Positions 23,090-34,315 of a stretch of DNA of 64,000 nt are shown one piece after another. The position numbers were made by a program, and so were the translations under genes. Every line of letters starts with the position of its first letter. The first letter of the stretch is position 1. Source of the stretch: Bostrychus sinensis (Eukaryota; Chordata; Actinopteri; Gobiiformes; Eleotridae); the NCBI GenBank assembly GCA_020698575.1, contig CM036243.1, forward strand, positions 21,898,403 through 21,962,402, read 5' to 3'. The notes beneath the pieces were generated by a model. It ran no database searches and had not been told where the DNA came from. It worked only from the letters and a program-made list of their open reading frames with translations.

Positions 23090-24140
23090 CTGCCTACTCA
23101 TTTTACCTGTGTGTGACTGACAGTATATAACTCTGTGTACTGAATTTATATAATGGAGAACGGGACTGTGATGTCATATCTGTGGTCACACAAAATATTT
23201 TCAACAGCAAAACAATGGAGCAATTTAGGATGTTAATTGCTCGAGTTAGCGTTAAAACAAAACTATTTTGATACTTTAGTGTGTGATAAATATTCACCAC
23301 AAAGCAGTGAAAAGAGTTGTTTCAAGGCTTGTTTGTTTACCTTTTTATGCCGCTGTTTCTAATGCATCTCTGGAATTTCTCTGTCTGTGACCACCAACAT
23401 GGCAGATTCATCACTCAATAGTCGTTCTATGACCTAGGTTCCCAATCTCTATATGTGCTTCACTTTGAGCTGAACTACTGAAATACATTCACATTTTCCA
23501 CAATATTCTAAATTACTAAGATGCACCTGTACTTTTGTTCTCATTTATTTCTTTCTCTAACAGGAGGAGGTTAGAGATCTCTTCACTCTTGAAGAGTCAG
23601 CTAGCAGCATTGTTTTATTTATTTCCTCGGACACAGAGCCCATACTACAGCTTGACTGAAGCACACTTTTATTATTTTCATAATATTTCATCCCAGCGCT
23701 TTTTCAGTTCCTCCTTTAAGGGTTTGGCTGAAAAAATGTGCTCAGTCAGAGTTGGAAGTACTTTCACATTCATTATTCCTATAAAATTCTCAACGATCGC
23801 ACAATTTCACATTATCTGTGTAATAGTGGCAGTTTGGGGTTTAAAATGGAGCCATAAATATGAAGAGGGTCTTTTACAACTCTGTAGCCTGATACAAGAA
23901 CTCAGTAAAGCAATCAGTACAATGTATTGACAATATGGTGTGTATGGTATATTCTTTTATTGTTTTTAATCTAAATAACACCATAGACTTGAAAGTTAAC
24001 ATTAAAAGACAACTGTCATGTTTGATCTAATCAAAAACATCCAGATGCCAACTCAAACGGACACATTTTGGTGCATCTAATCTTCAGTGTGTTATTTATC
24101 GAACAGCTGAAGTTATATTCTGACCGCTGACATTGTTCTC
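23090..24140. other. Intergenic, nothing recognised
   Basis: AT-rich DNA downstream of colgalt1. Open frames here (for example 23535-23930) have no family resemblance and I see no splice-flanked conserved exon. Confidence 0.4.
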
Positions 24141-24149
24141 ACATATGCA

Positions 24150-24620
24150 TGTATCTGGAGTTGCCATTTAAATGCCGAATTGATTTTAAAATGTTGTTTG
24201 TTTTAACTGTTACCGGCTCTGCACCACAGCACATTACACATCTGCTAACCCCGCATACTGCACCTCAGTCACTCAGATCTAACTCCTGCCTTAAAACCAA
24301 GGGAGACTGTGCCTTTTCTGTTGCTGCCCCAAAACTCTGGAATGACTGCTCATTGTATATCAGAACCTGCACCTCCATAGATCACTTTAAATCACTATTA
24401 AAAACATATTTTTATAACCTGCCATCTGTAATTGATTTTAATACTGTGTTATTTTTCATCACATTCTTTTATTCTTTTGACCATGTTATCTTATTATTGT
24501 CTTTTATTTATATCTTTTCTGTCATATGACTCTGAAACATGGGGGTAATTTATTGCCTGTAAAGCACGTTGGTGCAACATTCTGTTGTTTGAAGTGTGCT
24601 GTATAAATAAAATGGCTTGG
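24150..24620 (+). mobile_element. 5'-truncated L2/CR1-type LINE fragment
   Basis: Encodes the last part of a non-LTR reverse-transcriptase polyprotein: SLRSNSCLKTKGDCAFSVAA, then PKLWNDCSLYIRTCTSIDHF and LLKTYFYNL, a C-terminal block common to fish L2/Maui-like LINEs. A 3' UTR follows, ending gctgtataaataaaatggct. There is no endonuclease or RT core, so it is a 5'-truncated insertion. Confidence 0.72.
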
Positions 24621-24907
24621 CAATTTCATAACATTGAACATTTCAATTTTGACATGTTTGTTGGTCCTATTTTTTTATTTTCTTTTTACTAAGAACAAAT
24701 AAAACTTTTATAATTTTATCATTTGTGGGCTCCCATTGAAGTTAAGGTTTAATGTACCAACAACTACAGAACAACAGGCATCACAGTTCCTCGCTGGATC
24801 CACACGGTAACATTTGGTTTAACCTGATCCGCAAGTTTGAGTTATGTGGTTAACTGACAAAACTCACAATCGCAAATAATAAGAAGAATAAAATAAATCT
24901 TGGACCC

Positions 24908-25255
24908 ATACAGCAGTAGCTCAGTTGGTAGAGAGGTTCACCCACTAACCTGAAGGTTGGCGGTTTGATTTCCGCTACCAGAATGGCATGCTGCCATTGT
25001 GTCCTTGGGCAAGACACTTCACCCACCTTGCCTGTATGAACGCGTCAGGGTGACTGTGTTTGTTAATGGTTGGAGGAACCGCAGGCACATAATAGCAGCC
25101 ATGCTTCTGTCAGTCTGCCCCAGGGCAGCTGTGGTTACAGAAGTATCTCACTACCACCGAGTGTGACTGAGGAGTGAATCAATAATGCATCTAATTGTAA
25201 AGCAACTTTGAGTGTCTAGAAAAGTGCTATAAAAGACTAATACATTATTATTTAT
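24908..25255 (+). repeat. tRNA-derived SINE, near full length
   Basis: The head carries box A (tagctcagttggtagag) and box B (ggcggtttgatttccgc). The body has the widespread fish motif tccttgggcaagacacttca, and the tail reads ctttgagtgtctagaaaagt then gctataaaagactaa. Length and order fit a fish tRNA-SINE with a LINE-like tail. It is on the plus strand between colgalt1 and nxnl1. Confidence 0.85.
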
Positions 25256-28119
25256 CATTACAATGATCCAGATCCACTAAAAGCTAAATGTTTATTACTG
25301 GACCTCTTACCAACCTTTCCTAAAAAGAATAACCAAAATCTGAATAGAATGTTTGACTTGCTAGTAAAACAGACATGCAAACAAAGACTTTATGCTAAAT
25401 TAGAATGTCATCATTGACAGATTATGCAGATTTTTGCACATATAGTTTAGTACAGCATGCATTTTACATGGCATATGTCTTTTTCTTGTGCTACATTTAA
25501 TTAGTGGCTACAACAGATGTACATTACATTGGCAGTGTCAGTAACTTCACGTCTACAGCTCCTTCACTTCACTGTATGTATGGTTTTCTTGTTTTAATTT
25601 TTTTTTTCATGTCTCTGGGGACAAAATGATTCAAATCTCTCTGGCATGTTCTGTATCCAAAGTTTGTTTGTTGTGGCAGTATAGTGCAGTGTGCACCACG
25701 TGTGGCTGCACATGTCTGTGACTCAGACTAATCCTGTTAGAGCTCCCTTCACCGCTATATTTACCTCACCCCTCTCTCTGAGATTAACCCAGGTATTTTC
25801 TGCAAGTGCCTCTCAGATCAATAACCACTCTTTTCTACAGTAGGACCTGCTGGGCTTCAGCAGAATCAGACTCAAACTATTGACTTTCTCAGTTCATTTC
25901 CTTAAAGGTCTGCGTCCCGCCTCCCACACACCTTTGACAGGAGGATGTACACATTTATTATTTTGTTTTGTGGAGTAAATCCTAAAGCCTTCATTATTTC
26001 TTGTTTGTTGAGGTGCAGAGGTTGCAGCAGGTCAGAGGGCCTCACTCAATGTTCACATAAAACACAGTTGTCCGTCTATCCTCCCTCTTGACCCACATGT
26101 CACTCCTACCTTGCAATCCAATTTGTCCTGTTTCTTCATCCCTAGTACTCTTTAAGTAATAAGATTCCCGTGGTTGAGCTGGAGTTTTTCAGCCGTGCAC
26201 ACACACACACACAGGAGCCACTTCTGCCCTGAATTACGGCAGTGCCACACCTACTGCGATCTGTAATCTCACCCATGAACAGAGCAAATTACAGACATGG
26301 ACTTGAATGGCCACAGAAAGGTGTCTGCGAAATAAGAGACTTCACAGGTTTTGAAAGAAAAAGAGATAAAGTCGTGGAGAGCGTGACAGAGAGCTTGAAT
26401 TCAAAGGAAGAGCACAATGACTTAAAATAGGGAACAAGATCTGGACATACTGCATTTCCCAGTGGGACTCCAGGAGTTAAAGGTAACACCACATTCAGAC
26501 AGAGATGGATGATATATTTCTATACTTTATTAACAAAACAAGCCTGCATCGCTATAAATCAAGAGCAATCGATTAGTTTCAAATGTAATCCAGATAATAG
26601 TGAAATAACTAAATGGTTTAGGTTTTGACCTTTTGCAGAGCTATACTAAATCCTCCAGTTAGGCAGCTGCGATGCTGCTCAGTTTCAAACATTTTTCTTT
26701 CAGAAGTTTCAGTCCAGAGTCTCAAATAGATCTGGCAGAGCTTAAAGCCACACGGCCAAATCTCATTTGTGAGGTTATCGCTGTCAATTCACAGCCCACA
26801 GCGTCTGCAGCAAAAGTGAAATACAGGCTGTGCAGGACAGATAAAGCACATTTGTGAGCTGTTGTTATTTCTGCTTCTCAGATGTATTTCCCATAGGTTT
26901 TAACATCTGGGTTATAGCCTACCTGTTAGAAAGAGTGGATTGTTGACTTACTTAATGTTATGTGCAATTACTGTCTTTTCAGATGCCCAATCCTATTTTT
27001 ATATCATATCATCAGCAAATAGTCACTTTAGGATTAATTTAATATTTTTTCATTATTTGAAAGACTATGCGTCTTATTTTTTATTATTCCTATCAACATA
27101 TTTTTGCCATCTATGCACTTCATTTCAAGCCTAATCTCCACTCCAAACGTGTTGCATCCTATTGGGAAAAGTCACTTGTTTACCAGGCGTATTGCATCGC
27201 TTTTGTGGAAAGAGAACAGCAGCTGTTAAAAAATTAGGTTGTAACAAGGTTTCTGTGTGAGGCATTCAAAAATCACACTAATGACTCTGGACGTGAGCTA
27301 TACACAATCGGATAGGACTTTGAATCTAAGGCAGCTATATACTTTGTTTTATTATATTATATTACTTATTATCTTACTTACATTTCCCTATGAAATACAG
27401 TTACACTGTCTAAAGTCTTTTTTTTTTTTTTTTTTGGCTGTTCACTTTAGGGGTTGTCACAGTGAAGTACTGTATCTGCCTCCATTTTCCCAATCCTCTG
27501 CAGCACCACAGTGTCCTCTCTGTCCTGACTGCTCCTGTAGCCTTTCTACACTGGGCTCTCTACAGATCATTTCTGGGTCTTTGTAAAGCTATTTTATATA
27601 TTTTATATTATATTAAATTTTTTTCCTGCGCTAAAAACATCACAAAAATGAAATGAATTCTCTTACCGCTCTCATTGGTGACAGTCAGCCGCTTGTTTAG
27701 ATGAGGCTCAGTTGAACCATTTCAGTGGGAAAATTAGCCAATATAGTTTAGCTTCTAATCTCCTGCTCCGCAAAGGGACTAAACCACTTTCTCAGACCGG
27801 GGACAACACAGGTTGTGGATGCTGCCCCGGATCAGGCCCACACAGCACAGTGCACGTGTGAGGTGAGAGACAGTGCAGTGCTGTGGAGAGGAGAGGCGCT
27901 ACGGCACGCACCGTAGAGTACAGTCTGCGCTCAAGCAACATCATTGACCCTTATGTGATCAGGACATTTTCCGTGGGTGGTAGTTGTCTTCGTAGGGTAA
28001 ATTTTAAACTATATTATACTTTATATTAAAATCGCACACCAGAAGGACACTTAGGAGGGAGAGGGCAAAAGGCAGGGGCTAGAGCACCACCTGGGGTCTA
28101 TCTGTGCGCGTCACTGCCT
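25256..28119. other. Intergenic, mostly unrecognised
   Basis: No gene assigned. It contains a CA microsatellite (about 26197-26213), a poly-T run (about 27418-27435) and a fragment of the 'gtcacagtgaa' dispersed repeat at 27443-27560. Open frames here are short and unlike known families. Confidence 0.4.
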
Positions 28120-28275
28120 CCGTGCATGCCAAACTATCTCAGTCTGGTCTCTCTCACTTTGTCATCAAAATGTCCAACCTTAGCTGTCCCTCTGATGCGT
28201 TTATTCCTAGTCCTATCCATCCTCGTCACTCCCAAAGAGAACCTCAGCATCTTCAGCTCTGCCTCCTGTCTTTAT
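28120..28275 (-). mobile_element. Fragment of non-LTR retrotransposon C-terminus
   Basis: Read right to left it encodes AELKMLRFSLGVTRMDRTRN, then IRGTAKVGHFDDKVRETRLR, a block at the C-terminal end of many fish LINE polyproteins, followed by a stop. Only about 50 codons survive. Confidence 0.7.
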
Positions 28276-28397
28276 TATCACACTGCATATAAAACCATAA
28301 GCTACAATTCAGCCCACAAGAGAGAGAGAGAAGAGAAAGTTTTCCACAAAGCCTAAATTGTAACAATGAACTGTATTTCAGAGTTCTTGCACAACAG

Positions 28398-28715
28398 AGA
28401 TGGAGGAAGTGCTCCAACTCTCATCTTAAGTAAAAGTGTTACTTCCAAATAATATGGCTGTGGTATAAGTTAAAGTAGTAAAGAAAACGATTACATGAGT
28501 AGAGGTAAAAAAGTACTGAAAGCTCATTTTACACAATACTGTATAACAAGCAATTTTGAAAGTATTTTTTCGCAACTGGATATAAAAAAATACTACTTAC
28601 TACTATAACTAGTACTAAAATTATGTTTTACTTTTACTACCTCTAATATTATTACCACTACTACTGCTTTATTATTACTACTACTACTATTACCACCACT
28701 ACTGCTATTACTAGG
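28398..28715. repeat. Dispersed repeat with ACT-rich tail, second copy
   Basis: Related to 3217-3480: starts gagatggaggaagtgctcca, passes taaaagtgttacttcc and ends in ACT/TTA-rich simple sequence. It ends about 200 bp upstream of the first nxnl1 start codon. Confidence 0.45.
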
Positions 28716-28924
28716 CTAAAAAAATAACAATGAATACAAATCAACTTTCTTTCCATCACAGTTGTACTGTATACTGTCATTTGGTTTTGGAAGCAAATTG
28801 CTTAAAGACTTCCATTGTATTTAAGATGTGAGCAATGAATGGCATGCATATAGACTTAAACATATTTTCAATGCATATTTCTTTACACAGGGCTCTCCCA
28901 CTGTCTGTTGTCTTGCCTCTCATC

Positions 28925-30405
28925 ATGGTGGACCTGTTTCTTGACCGAGTTCTGGTGGAAAATAATTGGGACCAGGATGAACTGAACACAGAGCGCGAGA
29001 TCACTGGGATCCTCGAAAACCGCATCCTCATGTTGTTCTTCGCGTCAGCTGATTGTAGCAAGTGCCAGGAGTTTGTGCCTGTCCTCAATGACTTTTTTAA
29101 GAGGTTAAAAGACCCTGCTTACATTGAATACCCCAAACTGCTGGCACTCATCTATATAAGGTCTTGTATAATCTTTGCTCTTTCATAACTTCATAGTGTT
29201 CCCATGGTTTCACAAAGTGTATATTTCTATCTACTTCCTTCAGCATGGACCAGACTGAGGACCAGCAGGACAGATTTCTCAAAGACCTACACAAAAAGAC
29301 TCTGTTCTTAGCCTTTGAGGATCCATACAGGAAGTAGGTGAACATTTGGAAATCTAATAAAACAGTAGTCTATGCAGTGTCCATATTAGGTTACCTTTAA
29401 CTGTACATAGGACTAGACTAACCAACAGATCAACTGTACCTGGACTGAGACCAACACGTCGACCATAACAGTACTGTGCCAAAATTTGCCTGGTGATGAA
29501 ATATGATATACTAAAATTTCCTATCCAATCACAGTAATTAATTAAGCCCAAATAAAAAGATTTTATTGTCTGGAGTGGAGTACTATAATTCTAGACCTAC
29601 ACCAATAAGGCATAACATTATGACTACTGCCCATTATTGGTAGTCATAATGTTATGTGTTATGACCGCCTGTCTCATACGCATACACAACAAACTGTACT
29701 GTATATGTGTTTGCTCCCCACATACATCACCAGTCGGAAGTCCACCACTTTTAATTCCTTGGACCACTTTTGATAGATACTGACCACTGCAGACTGGGAA
29801 CATCCCACAGGCGCTTCAGTGTTGGAGATGCTCTGACCCAGTCGTCTACTAGCTATCACAGTTTAGCCCATGCCCATTTTTCCTGCATCTAAAACTTTGA
29901 GGACAAAATGTTCACTTCTGTCTAATATGTCCCATCCACTAAGAGGTGCCATGATAAAGAAATAATCAATGTTATTCACTTTCACCAATCATAATGTTAT
30001 GTGCTTTTTTTTAATTTTGCGTCTTACAGGGAACTTCAGGCCATGTTTAAGGTGACAGAATTACCAACAGTGGTGGTCCTTCGTCCTGATTGCTCTGTAC
30101 TTTCTCAAAATGCTGTGCAAGAAATTTGTCAGTATGGTTGTGACTGTTTCAGCAACTGGCAGGAATCGTCTGGTCTTGTGGAGAGAAGCTTCATGCTCAA
30201 CGAGGAGTTTGACAATCTCAATTTACGCACTGCCACTGATCCCGTGAGACGTCTCAAGTACAAGACAGAGGACGATAAGAGAAAAAAGAGGTGGTGGAAG
30301 CCGTGGACCAAAGGTCGAGCCGGACAGGACGAAGAGGAAGAACCAAACCGAGCATGGGATTCAAAAAGAAAAGAGGGAGATAAAGGCAAGTGGAGACTTT
30401 TATAA
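28925..30405 (+). CDS. nxnl1: Nucleoredoxin-like protein 1, tandem copy A (RdCVF/RdCVFL)
   Basis: Thioredoxin-like protein of photoreceptors. In mammals the full form (RdCVFL) is redox-protective and a short intron-retained form (RdCVF) supports cones. Exons 28925-29160, 29244-29333 and 30030-30405 give 233 residues (human 212). The CxxC site is C44-S-K-C47 in SADCSKCQEF. Family blocks include NNWDQDELNTERE, FLAFEDPYRKELQAMF, ELPTVVVLRPDCSVL and NWQES. The C-terminus is Lys/Arg/Glu-rich. The donor of intron 1 is weak (AAG|GTCTTG). Retaining intron 2 gives a stop immediately after residue 109. A MITE fragment fills much of intron 2. An AG at 28890 upstream of the ATG suggests a 5' UTR intron. 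It is more diverged than copy B. Confidence 0.92.
29600..29999. mobile_element. MITE, copy 2, right end truncated
   Basis: Starts CACCAATAAGGCATAACATT next to TA, like the element at 22040. The expected inverted right end is incomplete (caccaatcataatgttatg). It occupies most of intron 2 of nxnl1 copy A and stops about 30 nt before the splice acceptor of exon 3. Confidence 0.7.
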
Positions 30406-30427
30406 AGACATGCTATGTACCCTGGTA

Positions 30428-30463
30428 CCATGGGTAGTGATATATACTGATCACTACCCATGG
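30428..30463 (+). other. Perfect 14-bp inverted repeat in the nxnl1 copy A 3' UTR
   Basis: Arms CCATGGGTAGTGAT (30428-30441) and ATCACTACCCATGG (30450-30463) with an 8-nt loop, starting 23 nt after the stop codon. As RNA this would fold into a stable hairpin. Its function is unknown. Confidence 0.85.
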
Positions 30464-30469
30464 TCCCCC

Positions 30470-32479
30470 ATGGGGCCAGGACTGCCCTGCAAAATTTTTT
30501 TTTATCTCAGTGGGACTTTCCTGGTTAAGAAATATCTTTAATTAACCATGAGTTTGTTAGCAGACCAAAAGGGACTAAAGGAGATCAAATCTCCCTGTAA
30601 TGTAAACTACCTACAGAAAAAAAACAACTATATAATATTTTTAATACAATTACAATTAAAATATAACATAATTGTAACTTTTTGCAAGCTGACAACAGCA
30701 CTCATCATTATTCTTTATAAAGGCATATTGCCAAAGACAACAAAGTGTGGATGGAGGAGGACTTTCTGAGTCCTAAACCCTAGTATTTAACTTTGCACCT
30801 CTAGATTGTGAGGTGAGCTTCTATAGTACTGGGTATGCTACTGCAACAATCAAAATTAAAAATATTTTAGCAACTTTTTATGTATGACAGCACTAAAGAC
30901 TGTTGTGTTTTGATGTGTTTAAATTGAACTGAGAAGCATCCATCATTTCTGTCAGTAATTGATGGGCATCAAACCTCTTACTAATGTTATGTTGTCACGT
31001 TGAAGCTGTGGATAAAACTGTTGTTTTTGCTTTGAAAAGACAATAATTTGAATGATCTACATATAATCATGGACATTATGATGTCTGCAATGTGTCCTAG
31101 TGAATGGGTGCTGGCACCTGCTCCTGTTCAATATTTGTAATATGTAAATTACATATACTATTTCCAACAATATGTGTAAAGTTGATATATTTTACTTTTG
31201 TGTATGTATTTGTGCAGTCACTTTTCCAAGGACATTTGACTGTTTTAATATTTATATCATTGTCATACCATTATGGTCAATACAATCTATTATTTATGCA
31301 GCAGGACATGACTCAGGTGACATTATGTCCACTGAATAGACAGCCTCCAGTCCACGTCAGTATATGACAAAACATTTCTTGTGCATCACTGTGTTCATTA
31401 GTGAGTAAAAAATAAAGGCCTTACTGTGGCTGGCTTCATTTTGGTCTTTTGTGTTTAAATAAGTCTGTGATTCACTCATTGCTCCTGTTACTCTTGTGCC
31501 TCGATACGTACAGGCTGTGAGTACTCTGTGTGCTTGTCCCGCTATCACCTTGTCTCTCAATCCCTCCTCACAGAAGGAGAGGCAGTGAGCACCACTGGCA
31601 GCAGGGAAAGGGAAATGTGGTCACTGATCAAATGTGACATGAAGTGACCGGCTTGTTAGTGATTCTCATACGATCCAGAAAGAGTACAAAATAAAAAAAA
31701 ACTTGAGGGTTGTTCCTGTTGGATTTGCAGCCTCAACGGGAGATAACATTTGTTAGAGGTAAGCACCTGTAAGGATTATGGGATTTAACAGTGAGCTAGA
31801 TATGTCTACATGCTGAATACTAATACAAACTTTTAAATTATTTTTATTTTATACACATTTGACCCTGAGACATCAATAAGAACAGTACTTCTCCTGGGAC
31901 CTAAGTGCTGATTGCTAAACTCAGAATAGTTTATATTGGAATCATATTGTTAAAATAAGGCAACAACACCAGCAAGTATAGTGTATATTCTATATATTGT
32001 CCTATCTTTTAACCTGCTAAATTATTTACTTCATTACTAAAAGGTGTATGCTATTTTCTTCTTAATATATGTTTGAGTAAATGAAGACATTTTAACAGCT
32101 GTCTGGGTCTAAATCCCTCCAAAACTGTACAACTAGCCAAACCAAAACTCCAACCAGTGTTTGAGAAACTGTAAGAAAACCATACATTTTGTTGTCTGTA
32201 TGTGTTAGTACATTAGGTCTTGGACAGTTTTTTAAGTGAATGACATTAGTATATTTGGTCCATAACTCAAAATTTCTACAGAATTCCTAAAAACAATTCT
32301 GGATTTAAACAGTGTTCTGGATCCACAACAGACTTATTTTACCAACCTTCCCAAAACAAACACATACAAATTCTGTAATTATTAAAGCACTTAGTTGGCA
32401 GCATTTTTACACCTGTCTAAAACTTTAGGACAGTACTGAATATTTCAGCCTATATCTTCCTATAACTCAGACTTAGATC
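30470..32479. other. Spacer between the two nxnl1 genes, including the 3' UTR of copy A
   Basis: About 2 kb of AT-rich DNA with no recognised gene. AATAAA at 31411-31416 could end the copy A transcript. GGATTA at about 31775, the core of CRX/OTX sites, could serve copy B, but a six-base match is weak evidence. Confidence 0.4.
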
Positions 32480-34315
32480 ATGGCGGACCTGTTTGTCGAC
32501 CGGGTGCTTGTTAAGAACAACAGGGATCAGGATGAACTTGACACTGAGCGGGAGATAGTGAATCGGCTGCAGAACCGTATTGTCCTGCTCTTCTTTGGAT
32601 CAGCGACATGTGACAGGTGCCAGCAGTTTGCTCCGGCTCTGAGTGACTTCTACAAGCGACTCACAGATGAGTTCTACGTGGACCGCTCTGCTCAGCTGGT
32701 TCTGCTCTATGTCGGGTAGGGCCTCACAATACCTATTATGTATGACTGACTATATATTAAAAATACTGTTCACGGCTTCCCACATATTTACATTGAGTCA
32801 TTCTCAAGTATCGATATTGGCATCAATTTTATATAGATACAACATCAGTGTTTTGTGTTGAGCATACATCTATTATCCATAAGTACAACAAAAGCTATCT
32901 GGTACAAATGAACATTTTATTCTTTCTGTTTCAAGATGGGAACTGACTAACTTGGAAATGAGATTGTAATGATTAATTCAGTTATTTATGTATATTGTAT
33001 GTATGACAATAAAGTTGCATTGTGAGAAGTGAGGTTCAGTTTTAGACTATGGGAAAAAAAGTTAAATTATGTTGGTCCACCATAGTCTTTTGAATAAATC
33101 TGAAACAGAAATCAACGTAAGCAATATATCACAATAAACTGCAATTAATTATATTAAATATTGAGAGTCGCCGTTTTTTTGCTCTTTTACACATTTGACC
33201 AGTCAGATAAAAGGAATCTGATCACATATTTAAAATATTATGATACAAGGTTGTAATAATTTCATAGCTCACAAAACTAGGGGCTATGGTTTTTATTTTC
33301 TCTCTATTGTGCTGCTCTTTCTGGTTCAAGCATTTTGTTTAGTGGCATTAGATGTGCAATGAAAATAATATACTGATATTCAATACCTTCAGAATATTTT
33401 GGTAAATGGATCCTAAAGTTAAAAAAGAACTGAACTGAACAATCCTTATACTTATCAACACAAATTTCCTCTTCAAGTCACAAAGGTCACTCCGAATGCC
33501 ACCATCAAGCATCTTGTAATTTTTACAATGTAAAAGCTCCATGATTCACACCCCTTTATGGTTCCAAAAACTCACCAAAATTTGTCCTTGACTCATGACG
33601 TTGTCTACTTTTTTTTAGTAGACAACTATTGCTATTCTAACTAAAATTTACAACAAGCTAGAAAATCTTAATGGAAAATATAATAATTGTTCAAGGTAAA
33701 CCAATGACCCCTTAAGGAGCACAGCACTGCACTGTACAGTACAAAGTATGTCTAAAAGCAAATATTTTCTTTTTCATTCATCAGCATGGACCAGTCAGAG
33801 GAAGAGCAAGAAAGCTTCCTCAAGGAGCTGCCCAAGAAGTGCCTGTTTCTGGCCTACGAGGACCCCTACAGGAGGTGCGTGGGAGTGGCCAGAGCTGTGT
33901 GCCCAACCTGCTGGTGGTTGATTGTAACGCAAATATACTTTAGAGTATATTAACACTTTGTGAAAATATGCATGTCCACAGGGAGCTGGAGGCCATGTTT
34001 AACATAGAAGAGTTGCCTACAGTGGTGGTCCTGCGCCCTGACTGTTCCATACTCATCCCAAATGCAGTGAATGAGATCCTGCACTTGGGCCCAGACTGCT
34101 ACAAGAACTGGCAGGAGGCGGCAGAAATCATCGACAGAAACTTTATGATCAGTGACGACGTGAGTGAGAAGTCTATGAGAAGCCTGACTGATCCTGTGCG
34201 GAGACTCAAGTACAAAGTGGAAAACAAGAAGAAGAAGAAGAATGGAGGATGGGGAGGGGGACAAGATGCAGAGGTGGATGGAGGAGGAGATGGTGGAGGA
34301 GAGTCACCTTGGTGA
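32480..34315 (+). CDS. nxnl1: Nucleoredoxin-like protein 1, tandem copy B
   Basis: Second thioredoxin-like gene, same strand, 2.1 kb after copy A. Exons 32480-32715, 33785-33874 and 33982-34315 give 219 residues. Exons 1 and 2 have exactly the lengths and phases of copy A (236 and 90 nt), proving tandem duplication. The active site is C44-D-R-C47 (SATCDRCQQF). Other blocks are NNRDQDELDTEREI, LTDEFYV, FLAYEDPYRRELEAMF, ELPTVVVLRPDCSIL and NWQEAAEIIDRNF, closer to the mammalian protein than copy A. The C-terminus is Lys-rich, then Gly/Asp-rich. Retaining intron 1 stops at once (V-G-stop, 79 residues). Retaining intron 2 adds 25 codons after residue 109. About 58% identical to copy A over exon 1, by eye. 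Confidence 0.93.

Noticed and set aside
24908..24980. A functional tRNA gene
   Set aside because: Boxes A and B are present but the cloverleaf is degenerate and a SINE body and tail follow, so it is a tRNA-derived SINE.
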